Notes under the pieces: generated by a model
What the model saw: only the letters and a program-made list of their open reading frames with translations
What the model was told of the DNA's origin: nothing
The model's database searches: none
NCBI GenBank assembly: GCA_027487055.1
Contig: JAIYEJ010000050.1
Span: 1-9,683, forward strand
DNA: 9,683 bases
Direction: 5' to 3'
Source of the DNA: Methylotenera sp.
Lineage (GTDB): Bacteria > Pseudomonadota > Gammaproteobacteria > Burkholderiales > Methylophilaceae
In this document: positions 1 to 6,676 of the stretch, one piece after another
How positions within the stretch are numbered: position 1 is the stretch's first letter
Layout of the letters: the number at the start of each line of letters is the position of its first letter
Translations under genes and position numbers: made by a program

Positions 1-612
1 ATTAAAGAAGAGTATTTACTGACATCTGAATTAGAACCGACAAATCGTCCATATGCTTTGGCTAAAATTGCAGGTATCGAAATGTGTTGGAGTTATAACC
101 GCCAATACGGTACGCAGTATTTAGCGGTCATGCCCACCAATTTATATGGCCCTGGCGACAACTACCACTTAGAAAATAGCCATGTAATTCCTGCACTTAT
201 TAGGAAATTTCATGAGGCAAAAATAAACAATCAGCCAACAGTCTCGGTTTGGGGAACGGGCACACCTAAGCGAGAGTTTCTGTATAGCGATGATATGGCA
301 GAAGCATGTGTTTTTTTAATGAGTTTGAATGAAAAGTTGTTTAAGCCTCTATTAGCTCAAGATAGAAACTTAGGTATACCTCCGTTATTAAATTTAGGTA
401 GTAACTATGATTTATCGATTCTAGAACTAGCAAACTTAATAAAAGAAGTTGTAGGGTTTGGTGGTGATATTGTTTTTGACAAGTCTAAACCTGATGGCAC
501 GAGCAGAAAGTGGATGGACTCTGGAAAGCTCAACCAATTAGGCTGGCAACCAAAGGTTATTTTAAAGTCAGGCTTATGCAATAGCTATGAGGATTTTTTA
601 AGCAGTAATTAA
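1..612 (+). CDS. fcl: GDP-L-fucose synthase (GDP-4-keto-6-deoxymannose 3,5-epimerase/4-reductase), 5'-truncated by window edge
   Basis: Last step of GDP-L-fucose synthesis: NADPH-dependent 3,5-epimerisation and 4-reduction of GDP-4-keto-6-deoxymannose, in the cytoplasm. The frame is open from base 1 and 203 codons are visible. The family is usually about 310-325 residues, so roughly 115-120 N-terminal residues, including the Rossmann GxxGxxG motif, lie off the left edge. The TTG at 58 is internal, not a start. Seen in the visible part: the SDR catalytic pair YALAK (Tyr18, Lys22 of the visible protein), the family blocks NLYGPGDNY (47-55) and NSHVIPALI (59-67), the sugar-binding stretch VWGTGTPKREFLY (83-95), and a C-terminal PDGTSRKWMD block (164-173) followed by LGWQPK. 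These blocks are characteristic of Fcl/WcaG rather than other extended SDRs. The stop TAA shares its last base with the ATG of the flippase gene, implying translational coupling. A gmd (GDP-mannose 4,6-dehydratase) gene is expected upstream but cannot be seen. Confidence 0.93.
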   Translation: MKEEYLLTSELEPTNRPYALAKIAGIEMCWSYNRQYGTQYLAVMPTNLYGPGDNYHLENSHVIPALIRKFHEAKINNQPTVSVWGTGTPKREFLYSDDMAEACVFLMSLNEKLFKPLLAQDRNLGIPPLLNLGSNYDLSILELANLIKEVVGFGGDIVFDKSKPDGTSRKWMDSGKLNQLGWQPKVILKSGLCNSYEDFLSSN

Positions 613-2027
613 TGCTAAAACAAAACATTATTGCCAATTTTTTAGGTACAGGCTATGGAATGTTATTGCAGTTTTTAATGCTGCCAGTAACATTACATTA
701 CTTAGGCCCACAGGCCTACGGATTGGTAGGTATATATGCCACTATATTAGCCATATTGGCAGTGTTAGATTTAGGTTTATCACCAGCATTGGGTCGAGAG
801 CTTGCAAGGCTTTCTGTGTTGCCAAATGGAAAAATCCTGATGCGCAGCACAGTTACCACCTTAGAAATTATTTGTATAGTAGCAGCTGTAAGTGTTGGTT
901 TAATCATATGGTTTGGTGCGCCCTTATTAGCAAAATATTGGTTTACAAAAAGTAGCTTATCTGTAGATTTGGTAACTGGTTGTTTGCAATGGATGGGGTT
1001 GCAATCAGCGCTTCAGTTTTTGACTGGCTATTACAGTAGTGGGATAGTCGGTATGCAGCGAATTGTATTAAATAATGGAATTGCTGCTGCAACCCAAACC
1101 TTGAGAAATATTGCCTTATTATGGTTGCTGATGACTAACCCACAAATTGAATCTTACTTTATATTTCAAGTGGCTATGAGTTTTATTACACTGATTGCTA
1201 CTGGCTATGCACTTTATTTTGTCTTGCCCAAGAATGAAAGTTTGGAGAATATAGATTTTACCCAACATGCTGATTCTGGACTATTTCAAAAGTTTATAAA
1301 ACGTTATAGCCACGAGCGCTTTATTGCGTGTAGAAGGTTTGCTGCAGGTATGGCGGCAACTACATTATCAACACTTGCATTAACCCAGTTAGATAAAGTG
1401 ATATTAAGCAAAATGCTGAGTTTGGAAGAATTTGGTTATTATACTATTGCTGCCAGTATTGCAGCAATGCTAGCAAAACCAGCTGCATTAATATATGGAG
1501 CCACATTGCCGAGAATGACTCAGCTAGTAACAAATGGTGATACGGCATCCTTAAAAAGTGTCTATTTCAAATCTTCATCTTTAGTAAGTTGGATGGTGTT
1601 ACCTGCGGCAGGTATTATGGCTGGATTTAGTTTGCCAATATTAAAACTCTATTTACAAAATTCTGAAAGTGCAAATCAAGTTGCACCATTAGTATCTGTG
1701 CTTACTATAGGCTTTGCTTTTCATAGTTGCACGTACATTCCATATGGATTAACCTTAGCTAATGGATGGTCTAAATTTGGTGTTTATTTAGGCTTAACTG
1801 GCACGCTATTCTTAATGCCATTTATTATAATAGCTACCTATTATTTCGGTTCATTAGGTGCTGCATTTGTATGGGGTTTGCTGTGTTTTTCGTATTTAAC
1901 AATATTTATGGTATTAATCCACAAAAAATATTTAATTGGTGTTTTAGGACATTGGTATAAAGAGGTTATATTATTTCCAGCCATTTTAATGGTTGCGCTA
2001 ATTGCTTTAGGAATAACTTTAGTATGA
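612..2027 (+). CDS. Wzx-like polysaccharide flippase (MOP/PST superfamily)
   Basis: Predicted inner-membrane transporter that flips undecaprenyl-linked oligosaccharide units to the periplasm. At 471 residues it has the usual Wzx length. Hydrophobic stretches suggest 12 or more membrane spans, e.g. around 7-30, 36-60, 85-108, 155-175, 182-205, 240-262, 320-342, 358-380, 388-412, 414-435 and 448-470. The N-terminus has the family pattern: an N-x-x-G start helix, then HYLGPQAYGLVGIYA (29-43) and VLDLGLSPALGRELARL (51-67). A mid-protein block, LDKVILSKMLSLEEFGYYTIA (positions 260-280), repeats the familiar D..ils..l...efG.Y pattern seen in the second half of these transporters. The ATG overlaps the fcl stop by one base. 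The only GAGG upstream lies about 20 bases away, so initiation probably depends on ribosomes finishing fcl. Wzx sequences are poorly conserved, so substrate cannot be predicted. No Wzy polymerase is seen in the window. Confidence 0.9.
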   Translation: MLKQNIIANFLGTGYGMLLQFLMLPVTLHYLGPQAYGLVGIYATILAILAVLDLGLSPALGRELARLSVLPNGKILMRSTVTTLEIICIVAAVSVGLIIWFGAPLLAKYWFTKSSLSVDLVTGCLQWMGLQSALQFLTGYYSSGIVGMQRIVLNNGIAAATQTLRNIALLWLLMTNPQIESYFIFQVAMSFITLIATGYALYFVLPKNESLENIDFTQHADSGLFQKFIKRYSHERFIACRRFAAGMAATTLSTLALTQLDKVILSKMLSLEEFGYYTIAASIAAMLAKPAALIYGATLPRMTQLVTNGDTASLKSVYFKSSSLVSWMVLPAAGIMAGFSLPILKLYLQNSESANQVAPLVSVLTIGFAFHSCTYIPYGLTLANGWSKFGVYLGLTGTLFLMPFIIIATYYFGSLGAAFVWGLLCFSYLTIFMVLIHKKYLIGVLGHWYKEVILFPAILMVALIALGITLV

Positions 2028-2638
2028 ATATGTTTAAATATATTGTTTCAAAAGTTTGTTATTCAATAGTAGCTGGTTCAAATTACTACAAGATCAATCA
2101 ACGTAATATTCTTGCTGAAATTGCACCATCTTCAAAAATATCCCCTGATACTATTATTAACAATCCTTTAAATGATAGTAGCCGAATTAAAATCGGCAAT
2201 CGTTGCATAATTTCTGATGCTGAACTAGTTTTGTTTGGGCATGGCGGTCAGATAAGTATCGGTGATGAATGTTTTATTGGTAAAGGTACAAGAATTTGGA
2301 GTGGGAAAAATATAACAATTGGCAACAATGTACTGATATCTCACAATGTAAATATTCATGACAATGGCTCTCATCCATTAAACAGTTTAGAAAGGCAAGA
2401 GGATTTTAGACATTTATATAATACTGGAAAGCTTAGAGAGTCTGAAAATTTTGACTTAAAAGATGCAGATGTGATTATTGGTGATAACGCATGGCTTGGG
2501 TTCAATTCTACAATATCAAAAGGCGTAACTGTCGGTAAGGGAGCAATCATAGGTGCTTATAGCTATGTTACGAAAGATGTACCGGATTTTGCAGTGGTTG
2601 TAGGTAACCCAGCAAAAGTAATCAAATATACAGATTAA
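2024..2638 (+). CDS. Left-handed beta-helix (hexapeptide-repeat) acyltransferase, probable sugar O- or N-acetyltransferase
   Basis: Cytoplasmic acetyl-CoA-dependent acyltransferase of the LacA/NodL/WbbJ-like family, likely acetylating a sugar or nucleotide sugar of the glycan. Of 204 residues, hexapeptide-type coils ([LIV]-G-x-x-x-x) run from about 55 to 112 (IGNRCI, IGDECF, IGKGTR, IGNNVL). A loop of roughly 35 residues follows (113-148), then the helix resumes at 150-190 (IIGDNAWLGFNSTI, VTVGKGAIIGAYSYVTKD) and ends with the typical VVGNPAKVI cap (192-200). His112 and His117 in IHDNGSHP are candidates for the catalytic base that abstracts the acceptor proton, His117 aligning best with the LacA-type HP motif. 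The start ATG lies inside an ATGA overlap with the flippase stop, and an AGGA sits 11 bases before it. The next in-frame ATG at 2030 is further from that AGGA, so 2024 is preferred. The exact acceptor sugar cannot be told. Confidence 0.88.
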   Translation: MNMFKYIVSKVCYSIVAGSNYYKINQRNILAEIAPSSKISPDTIINNPLNDSSRIKIGNRCIISDAELVLFGHGGQISIGDECFIGKGTRIWSGKNITIGNNVLISHNVNIHDNGSHPLNSLERQEDFRHLYNTGKLRESENFDLKDADVIIGDNAWLGFNSTISKGVTVGKGAIIGAYSYVTKDVPDFAVVVGNPAKVIKYTD

Positions 2639-2683
2639 ACATCACTCATTTTGAACTGAATTTTTTATAATATGGGGTTGAAC

Positions 2684-3595
2684 ATGTTTCAAAGGGCAGT
2701 GCAGTTTTTAAACAAAGCAAAATCCACTATAAATCATTTGGACCTAAGTTTACATGGCTACAAAAGTCCCAAAGTGAATTTGGGACGTATACAAAATACA
2801 TTGAATCTGCAAAGAAACGATATATGTAAAATAACAGACGTGGAGTTTCAGGTTTTTTCTCAATTTGGGGACGATGGCATCATTCAGTATCTCATATCTA
2901 AGATAGATATTCCCAACAAGACCTTTGTGGAATTTGGGGTGGAAAACTATACAGAAGCTAATACTCGATTTCTTCTTGTGAATAATAATTGGAAAGGCCT
3001 AGTGATTGATGGTAACCAAAAGAATATAGACTACATCAAGAGTGATCAATTAAGTACCTTATACCAGTTATACTCTAAATGCGCCTTCATTACTAAAGAT
3101 AACATCAATGATTTAATTGCAGAGATGGGCTTTGAACAAGATTTGGGTTTGCTAAGTGTTGATATAGACGGTAATGATTACTGGGTTTGGAAGGCTATAG
3201 AAGTAGTTAAACCAATTATTGTAGTAAGTGAATACAACGCGGATTTTGGTACCACCAACCCTTGGACTATCCCTTATCAATCTGATTTTGTGATTGGAAC
3301 TAATTTTCCTGTTAGCTATTGGGGAGCGTCTTTACTTTCCTTGTGTGATTTGTCAGAAGAAAAAGGTTATTCATTTATAGGCTGTAATAGCCAAGGCAAC
3401 AACGCGTATTTTGTTAGAAATGATAAATTGGGAAGTTTTAAAAAATTAAGTTGTGAAGAAGGCTATTCCAAAGCCAAATTCTTTATGGCTAGAGATCAGA
3501 GCGGTAAAAGACTTGAACTAGAAGAGAGATATTTAAGCATGATTGGATTGCCAATTTTTAATACACGTAAACAACAAACTGAGGAAATAGCTTGA
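2684..3595 (+). CDS. FkbM-like putative SAM-dependent methyltransferase, copy A (function unproven)
   Basis: A 303-residue cytoplasmic protein of a family common in glycan clusters and usually left as hypothetical or FkbM-like. Seen, numbered from this Met: FVEFGV (81-86) followed by NYTEANTRFLL, a methyltransferase motif-I-like strand and loop; VIDG (107-110), a motif-II-like acidic end; DIDGNDYW (160-167), the hallmark block; SEYN (182-185); and GCNSQGNNAYFVR (233-245). FkbM enzymes O-methylate sugars and polyketides, so O-methylation of a glycan sugar is an inference. Two in-frame ATGs compete, 2672 and 2684. I chose 2684 because GGGG at 2674-2677 sits six bases before it, and because the paralogue at 6677 also begins with Met-Phe. 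The longer form would add MGLN. A 45-base gap separates it from the acyltransferase gene, and its TGA overlaps the TTG start of the next gene. It is about 60% identical to the protein encoded at 6677-7576 by hand alignment. Confidence 0.8.
   Translation: MFQRAVQFLNKAKSTINHLDLSLHGYKSPKVNLGRIQNTLNLQRNDICKITDVEFQVFSQFGDDGIIQYLISKIDIPNKTFVEFGVENYTEANTRFLLVNNNWKGLVIDGNQKNIDYIKSDQLSTLYQLYSKCAFITKDNINDLIAEMGFEQDLGLLSVDIDGNDYWVWKAIEVVKPIIVVSEYNADFGTTNPWTIPYQSDFVIGTNFPVSYWGASLLSLCDLSEEKGYSFIGCNSQGNNAYFVRNDKLGSFKKLSCEEGYSKAKFFMARDQSGKRLELEERYLSMIGLPIFNTRKQQTEEIA
3581..3585 (+). promoter_or_regulatory. Shine-Dalgarno GAGGA deciding a TTG start at 3592
   Basis: GAGGA lies six bases upstream of TTG 3592, inside the last codons of the preceding gene. 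It is the strongest ribosome-binding site I see; most other junctions have weak or no such sequence. It supports the unusual TTG start and suggests this methyltransferase can be re-initiated efficiently after termination at 3593-3595. Confidence 0.7.
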
Positions 3596-4377
3596 TTCCA
3601 TCTTTTATAGTACGGCAGTTCGATAAGGTTAATTGGTTTGTAGCTAACTATCGTAAAATTACAAAATTCACTCCATCACCGATTGTGCACTTTTTAGGTC
3701 CTGTCAAATATAACACAGACAGTCTAGTAACCAGCAACAACTGTGATTTTATTAATGAACCTCGATTTTCAAAGGCATATACTACCGCCGTAGAGACCAA
3801 CCCTTGGCCAGGATTTACATTGCAATGGCGGGTTTATATTTGTTGCTGGTTTGCAAATCACGTAAAACAATTGGAAGGCGATTTTGTTGAGTGCGGCGTG
3901 AATACCGGCGCATATAGCAGAGCGGTAATTGATTACATAGATTTTAACTCGCTAAATAAGACATTCTATCTACTAGATACATATGAAGGTTTGGTGGAAA
4001 GTTTAGTAAGCGATGAAGAAAAAGAATCTGGGATAGATGGTTATTTCAAAAGCTATATCAACGTCTATGAACAAGTAAAAAAAACCTTTGCGCCTTTTAA
4101 AACAAAAATCATTAAAGGAATTGTGCCGGATACGCTGCCTGAATGTACAGCTAAAGAGATTTGTTATCTCTCAATCGACATGAACTGCGTGGCGCCAGAG
4201 ATTGCTGCAATAAATTACTTTTGGGATAAGCTCGTGAAAGGTGGAGTAGTAATACTGGATGATTATGGATTCCCTATGCACATACACCAAAAGCATGCAT
4301 TTGATGCTTTTGCGAAAGAAAAAGGGGTGGAAATTTTGAGCTTGCCAACAGGGCAAGGCTTGATGTTTAAAGACTAG
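3592..4377 (+). CDS. TylF/MycF-like SAM-dependent O-methyltransferase (putative)
   Basis: A 261-residue class I methyltransferase-fold protein resembling the TylF (macrocin O-methyltransferase)/MycF family, which O-methylates sugar hydroxyls using SAM and Mg2+. Seen: motif I FVECGVNTGAYSR (98-110); the acidic post-II motif LLDTYEG (127-133), typical of TylF relatives; GIVPDTLPE (176-184); and the metal-binding pattern LSIDMNC with Asp196, followed 27 residues later by Asp223-Asp224 in GGVVILDDYGF (217-227). In MycF the Mg2+ ligands are an Asp and a DD pair with nearly the same spacing, so the metal site appears intact. The start is a TTG inside a TTGA overlap with the upstream stop. GAGGA at 3581-3585 sits six bases before it, the clearest Shine-Dalgarno in the window, and no good ATG alternative is present. 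The likely role is O-methylation of a sugar in the glycan, but the acceptor is unknown. Confidence 0.82.
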   Translation: MIPSFIVRQFDKVNWFVANYRKITKFTPSPIVHFLGPVKYNTDSLVTSNNCDFINEPRFSKAYTTAVETNPWPGFTLQWRVYICCWFANHVKQLEGDFVECGVNTGAYSRAVIDYIDFNSLNKTFYLLDTYEGLVESLVSDEEKESGIDGYFKSYINVYEQVKKTFAPFKTKIIKGIVPDTLPECTAKEICYLSIDMNCVAPEIAAINYFWDKLVKGGVVILDDYGFPMHIHQKHAFDAFAKEKGVEILSLPTGQGLMFKD

Positions 4378-4381
4378 TTAC

Positions 4382-5581
4382 ATGACAGAAAAGCCAGAAC
4401 TCATAATATTTAGTCAGTATTTGTTGGGCGGAGGAGCCAGTTTCCATCGCAATATGCTTCAAAATATGCCAACTCATGAGTTTGAGCTTAAAGTCATTTA
4501 TCTCTATCCCCAAACAGAAAGTTTTACTACAAGTTTGGAGTTTCGTTCCAGAGAGAATGATTTAATATTTGAATATGAATACGAAAAAGAAGGCTTATAT
4601 AAGATTATCAATAGACTTGATGAGCACATATCAAATCGTGAAGGGGTAATTGTCACTAGTTTGAATATAGAACTTTATTGTCTGGAGATATACCCAAAGG
4701 AAAAAAAAACCATATATTTTATCTGTCATGATGAAGGTTTTTTGCCATTAGCTAAGAAGTTCCATCATATTATTGATGTTTATATTGCGCATAATTTTGA
4801 AATTTTTGAGGAATTAAAAAAACTATTACCTAGTCGGATAAATAATATTTATTTTATAGCGCATGGTGTCTTTCCTCAGAAATTTATCAGAGAAATTAAT
4901 CTAGTCAAAAACCTTAAGATAGCTTTTTTAGCCAGACATCACCTTTTAAAAGGTATATATGATCTGCCCAAGATTAATCAATTGTTATTGAATAGTAAGA
5001 TTCAGGTGGATTGGTTAATTATGGGTGATGGACCCGAAAGAGAAAAATTTAAGGCTCAGACCAAAGAAATAAAGAATTTTTCTTTCGACATTCCCGATAA
5101 TAACGAGCAAGTGATCAAGCAACTAAAATCATGCGATATATTTATCTTGCCATCAAGAAAAGACGGTCTGCCAGTCGCTTTGCTAGAGTCTATGAGTGTA
5201 GGTTGTGTTCCTATTGTTAGTAACTTTAGCTATGGCATCAAACAGGTAGTAACAAATGATATTGGCTATGTTGTTGACGTTGGGTATAATGAAAAATTTG
5301 CTGAATGCATAACAAAGTTGCATAAGAATCGTAACCTTCTTAAGGCTATGAGTGATAACTCAATTTCTAGTATCACTATCAATTATGATATTAGAGAAAA
5401 GGCTGCTCAGTATTTCAGTTTATACGCTGATTTCAATAAATACAAAACGAATTACAAGAAAAGAAATCTTTTTAGATTGGTTTTAAAACGGCTCTATTAT
5501 TATCTCTTCTCCGAAATTACTCTCGCGAGAACAGCAATATTTAAAATGGGATTGCCAAAATCATGGGTTCCTAAGAAATAG
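4382..5581 (+). CDS. Glycosyltransferase, GT4 family (GT-B fold)
   Basis: Cytoplasmic or membrane-associated retaining glycosyltransferase adding a sugar from a nucleotide donor to the lipid-linked unit. Of 399 residues, the N-terminal acceptor domain starts with SQYLLGGGASFHRN (11-24), the glycine-rich loop common in GT4. The hinge region holds IAHGVFPQKF (159-168). The donor domain shows FLARHHLLKGIYDLP (182-196), LIMGDGPEREKF (212-223) and FILPSRKDGLPVALLE (254-269). The last block is the E-x7-E motif with Asp261 replacing the first Glu and Glu269 retained, a conservative change seen in active members. After about residue 350 there is a basic tail (KTNYKKRN, LVLKRLYYYLF) that may bind the membrane. 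Donor and linkage cannot be predicted. The ATG follows the previous stop by four bases and has no clear Shine-Dalgarno sequence, so coupling is likely. Confidence 0.9.
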   Translation: MTEKPELIIFSQYLLGGGASFHRNMLQNMPTHEFELKVIYLYPQTESFTTSLEFRSRENDLIFEYEYEKEGLYKIINRLDEHISNREGVIVTSLNIELYCLEIYPKEKKTIYFICHDEGFLPLAKKFHHIIDVYIAHNFEIFEELKKLLPSRINNIYFIAHGVFPQKFIREINLVKNLKIAFLARHHLLKGIYDLPKINQLLLNSKIQVDWLIMGDGPEREKFKAQTKEIKNFSFDIPDNNEQVIKQLKSCDIFILPSRKDGLPVALLESMSVGCVPIVSNFSYGIKQVVTNDIGYVVDVGYNEKFAECITKLHKNRNLLKAMSDNSISSITINYDIREKAAQYFSLYADFNKYKTNYKKRNLFRLVLKRLYYYLFSEITLARTAIFKMGLPKSWVPKK

Positions 5582-5606
5582 ACTTTTTAAATAATCTGCA
5601 ACTTTT

Positions 5607-6674
5607 ATGAATCAGCTTAACTATATAAAGCAACTAGATGGACTAAGGTTTTACTCAATTCTGGCTGTAATGCTGGCACACTGGATACATAGCAAATATA
5701 CATATTTTGGTGGTTTGGGTGTAATAGTTTTTTTTGTACTGAGTGGTTATTTAATCACAAGAATACTATTATTAATAAAAGAGAGACATCCGGATAAACT
5801 GTCAGCATCTTTATTTAAAGTCTTTTATATTCGTAGAGCTTTGAGAATATTCCCAATATATTTTATTTCTATAATGCTTTTGTACTATGCAGGTTTGCCA
5901 GACATCAAAACATATTTTGGATGGTTATTATCTTTTACAGTCAATATAAAATTTTTTATTGATAATAACTTTTATGGATCGATTGGTCATTTATGGTCGC
6001 TTTCGGTTGAAGAGCAGTTTTATCTTTTTTATCCTTTCTTGATTTTATGGATCAATAACAGATATCTATTTCCTTTGCTCTTGCTGATGGCAGTTGTAGG
6101 CGTTTTAACTAGATTCATCTTATTCATGTTTGACTTCGGTTTAATCTCACAAGCTACTTTTACACTATGTGCTTTTGACTCTCTAGCTATTGGTGGTATT
6201 CTTGCTTATTTTGAGTTATATAGAAAGCAGTTGTTGATTAAGCTAGTAGATGACTATAAAAAAGTGTGGCTTTTAGTTTTAGCCCTATTCATGATTTGCT
6301 ATATCTTTTTTATTGCCAAGTCAATTCTGATAAATGAATTTTTTAATGCATATATCCTGATTTTCTCTAGACTTTTTATTTCATTACTGGCTTTTTATCT
6401 AATAGCCGCGGCAATATTAGGCCGGGATAATAATTACAAAAGTTACTTTGAAAATAAATATATTGTTTATTTAGGTAAGATAAGTTATGGGATGTATTTT
6501 TATCATTTGTTTGTACAGCGTGCGATAGATTATTTGATTAGGCAGATTTATCCTGTAAATAATCAGTATGTTATGTTTAGTCTCTATTTCTTAGCTACTG
6601 TCATGTTTAGTATGTTATCTTGGAAATATCTAGAATCCCCAATAAATAATTTAAAAACGAAATTTAATTACTAA
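5607..6674 (+). CDS. Acyltransferase-3 family membrane O-acyltransferase (OafA/YrhL-like)
   Basis: Polytopic inner-membrane enzyme of the acyltransferase-3 family, members of which O-acetylate or otherwise acylate lipopolysaccharide, exopolysaccharides and Nod factors. At 355 residues it is the transmembrane domain alone, with no periplasmic SGNH domain. Seen: the opening LDGLRF (10-15), the conserved His25 in MLAHW, FFVLSGYLIT (42-51), an RxxR motif in YIRRALRIFP (74-83, Arg77 and Arg80), and the signature HLWSLSVEEQFYLFYP (128-143). About ten hydrophobic spans follow, e.g. around 80-95, 104-116, 153-174, 185-203, 219-237, 248-271, 287-303 and 320-340. The C-terminus carries the family's late YLESP block (341-345). 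It lies 25 bases after the glycosyltransferase stop and has no recognisable ribosome-binding site. The likely target is the glycan in its membrane-linked form; the acyl group is unknown. Confidence 0.92.
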   Translation: MNQLNYIKQLDGLRFYSILAVMLAHWIHSKYTYFGGLGVIVFFVLSGYLITRILLLIKERHPDKLSASLFKVFYIRRALRIFPIYFISIMLLYYAGLPDIKTYFGWLLSFTVNIKFFIDNNFYGSIGHLWSLSVEEQFYLFYPFLILWINNRYLFPLLLLMAVVGVLTRFILFMFDFGLISQATFTLCAFDSLAIGGILAYFELYRKQLLIKLVDDYKKVWLLVLALFMICYIFFIAKSILINEFFNAYILIFSRLFISLLAFYLIAAAILGRDNNYKSYFENKYIVYLGKISYGMYFYHLFVQRAIDYLIRQIYPVNNQYVMFSLYFLATVMFSMLSWKYLESPINNLKTKFNY

Positions 6675-6676
6675 AA

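Noticed and set aside
58..60. TTG as the start of the first gene
   Set aside because: The frame is open upstream to base 1, and the catalytic YxxxK motif of GDP-L-fucose synthase begins just before it, so the true start lies outside the window.
716..907. Minus-strand open frame of 63 codons inside the flippase gene
   Set aside because: It lies wholly opposite a well-supported membrane-protein gene, has no recognisable motif and no ribosome-binding context; it is a shadow of the real gene.
2651..2671. TTGAAC plus TATAAT as a complete sigma-70 promoter
   Set aside because: The spacer is only nine bases, against the usual 16-18, so the two boxes cannot act together.
4171..4356. Minus-strand open frame of 61 codons inside the TylF-like gene
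   Set aside because: It is antisense to the conserved metal-binding region of a real gene, and its translation shows no family pattern.
4375..4382. Possible terminator or stem-loop between the TylF-like and glycosyltransferase genes
   Set aside because: Only four bases separate stop and start, and I see no GC-rich inverted repeat followed by a T run here or at the other junctions.
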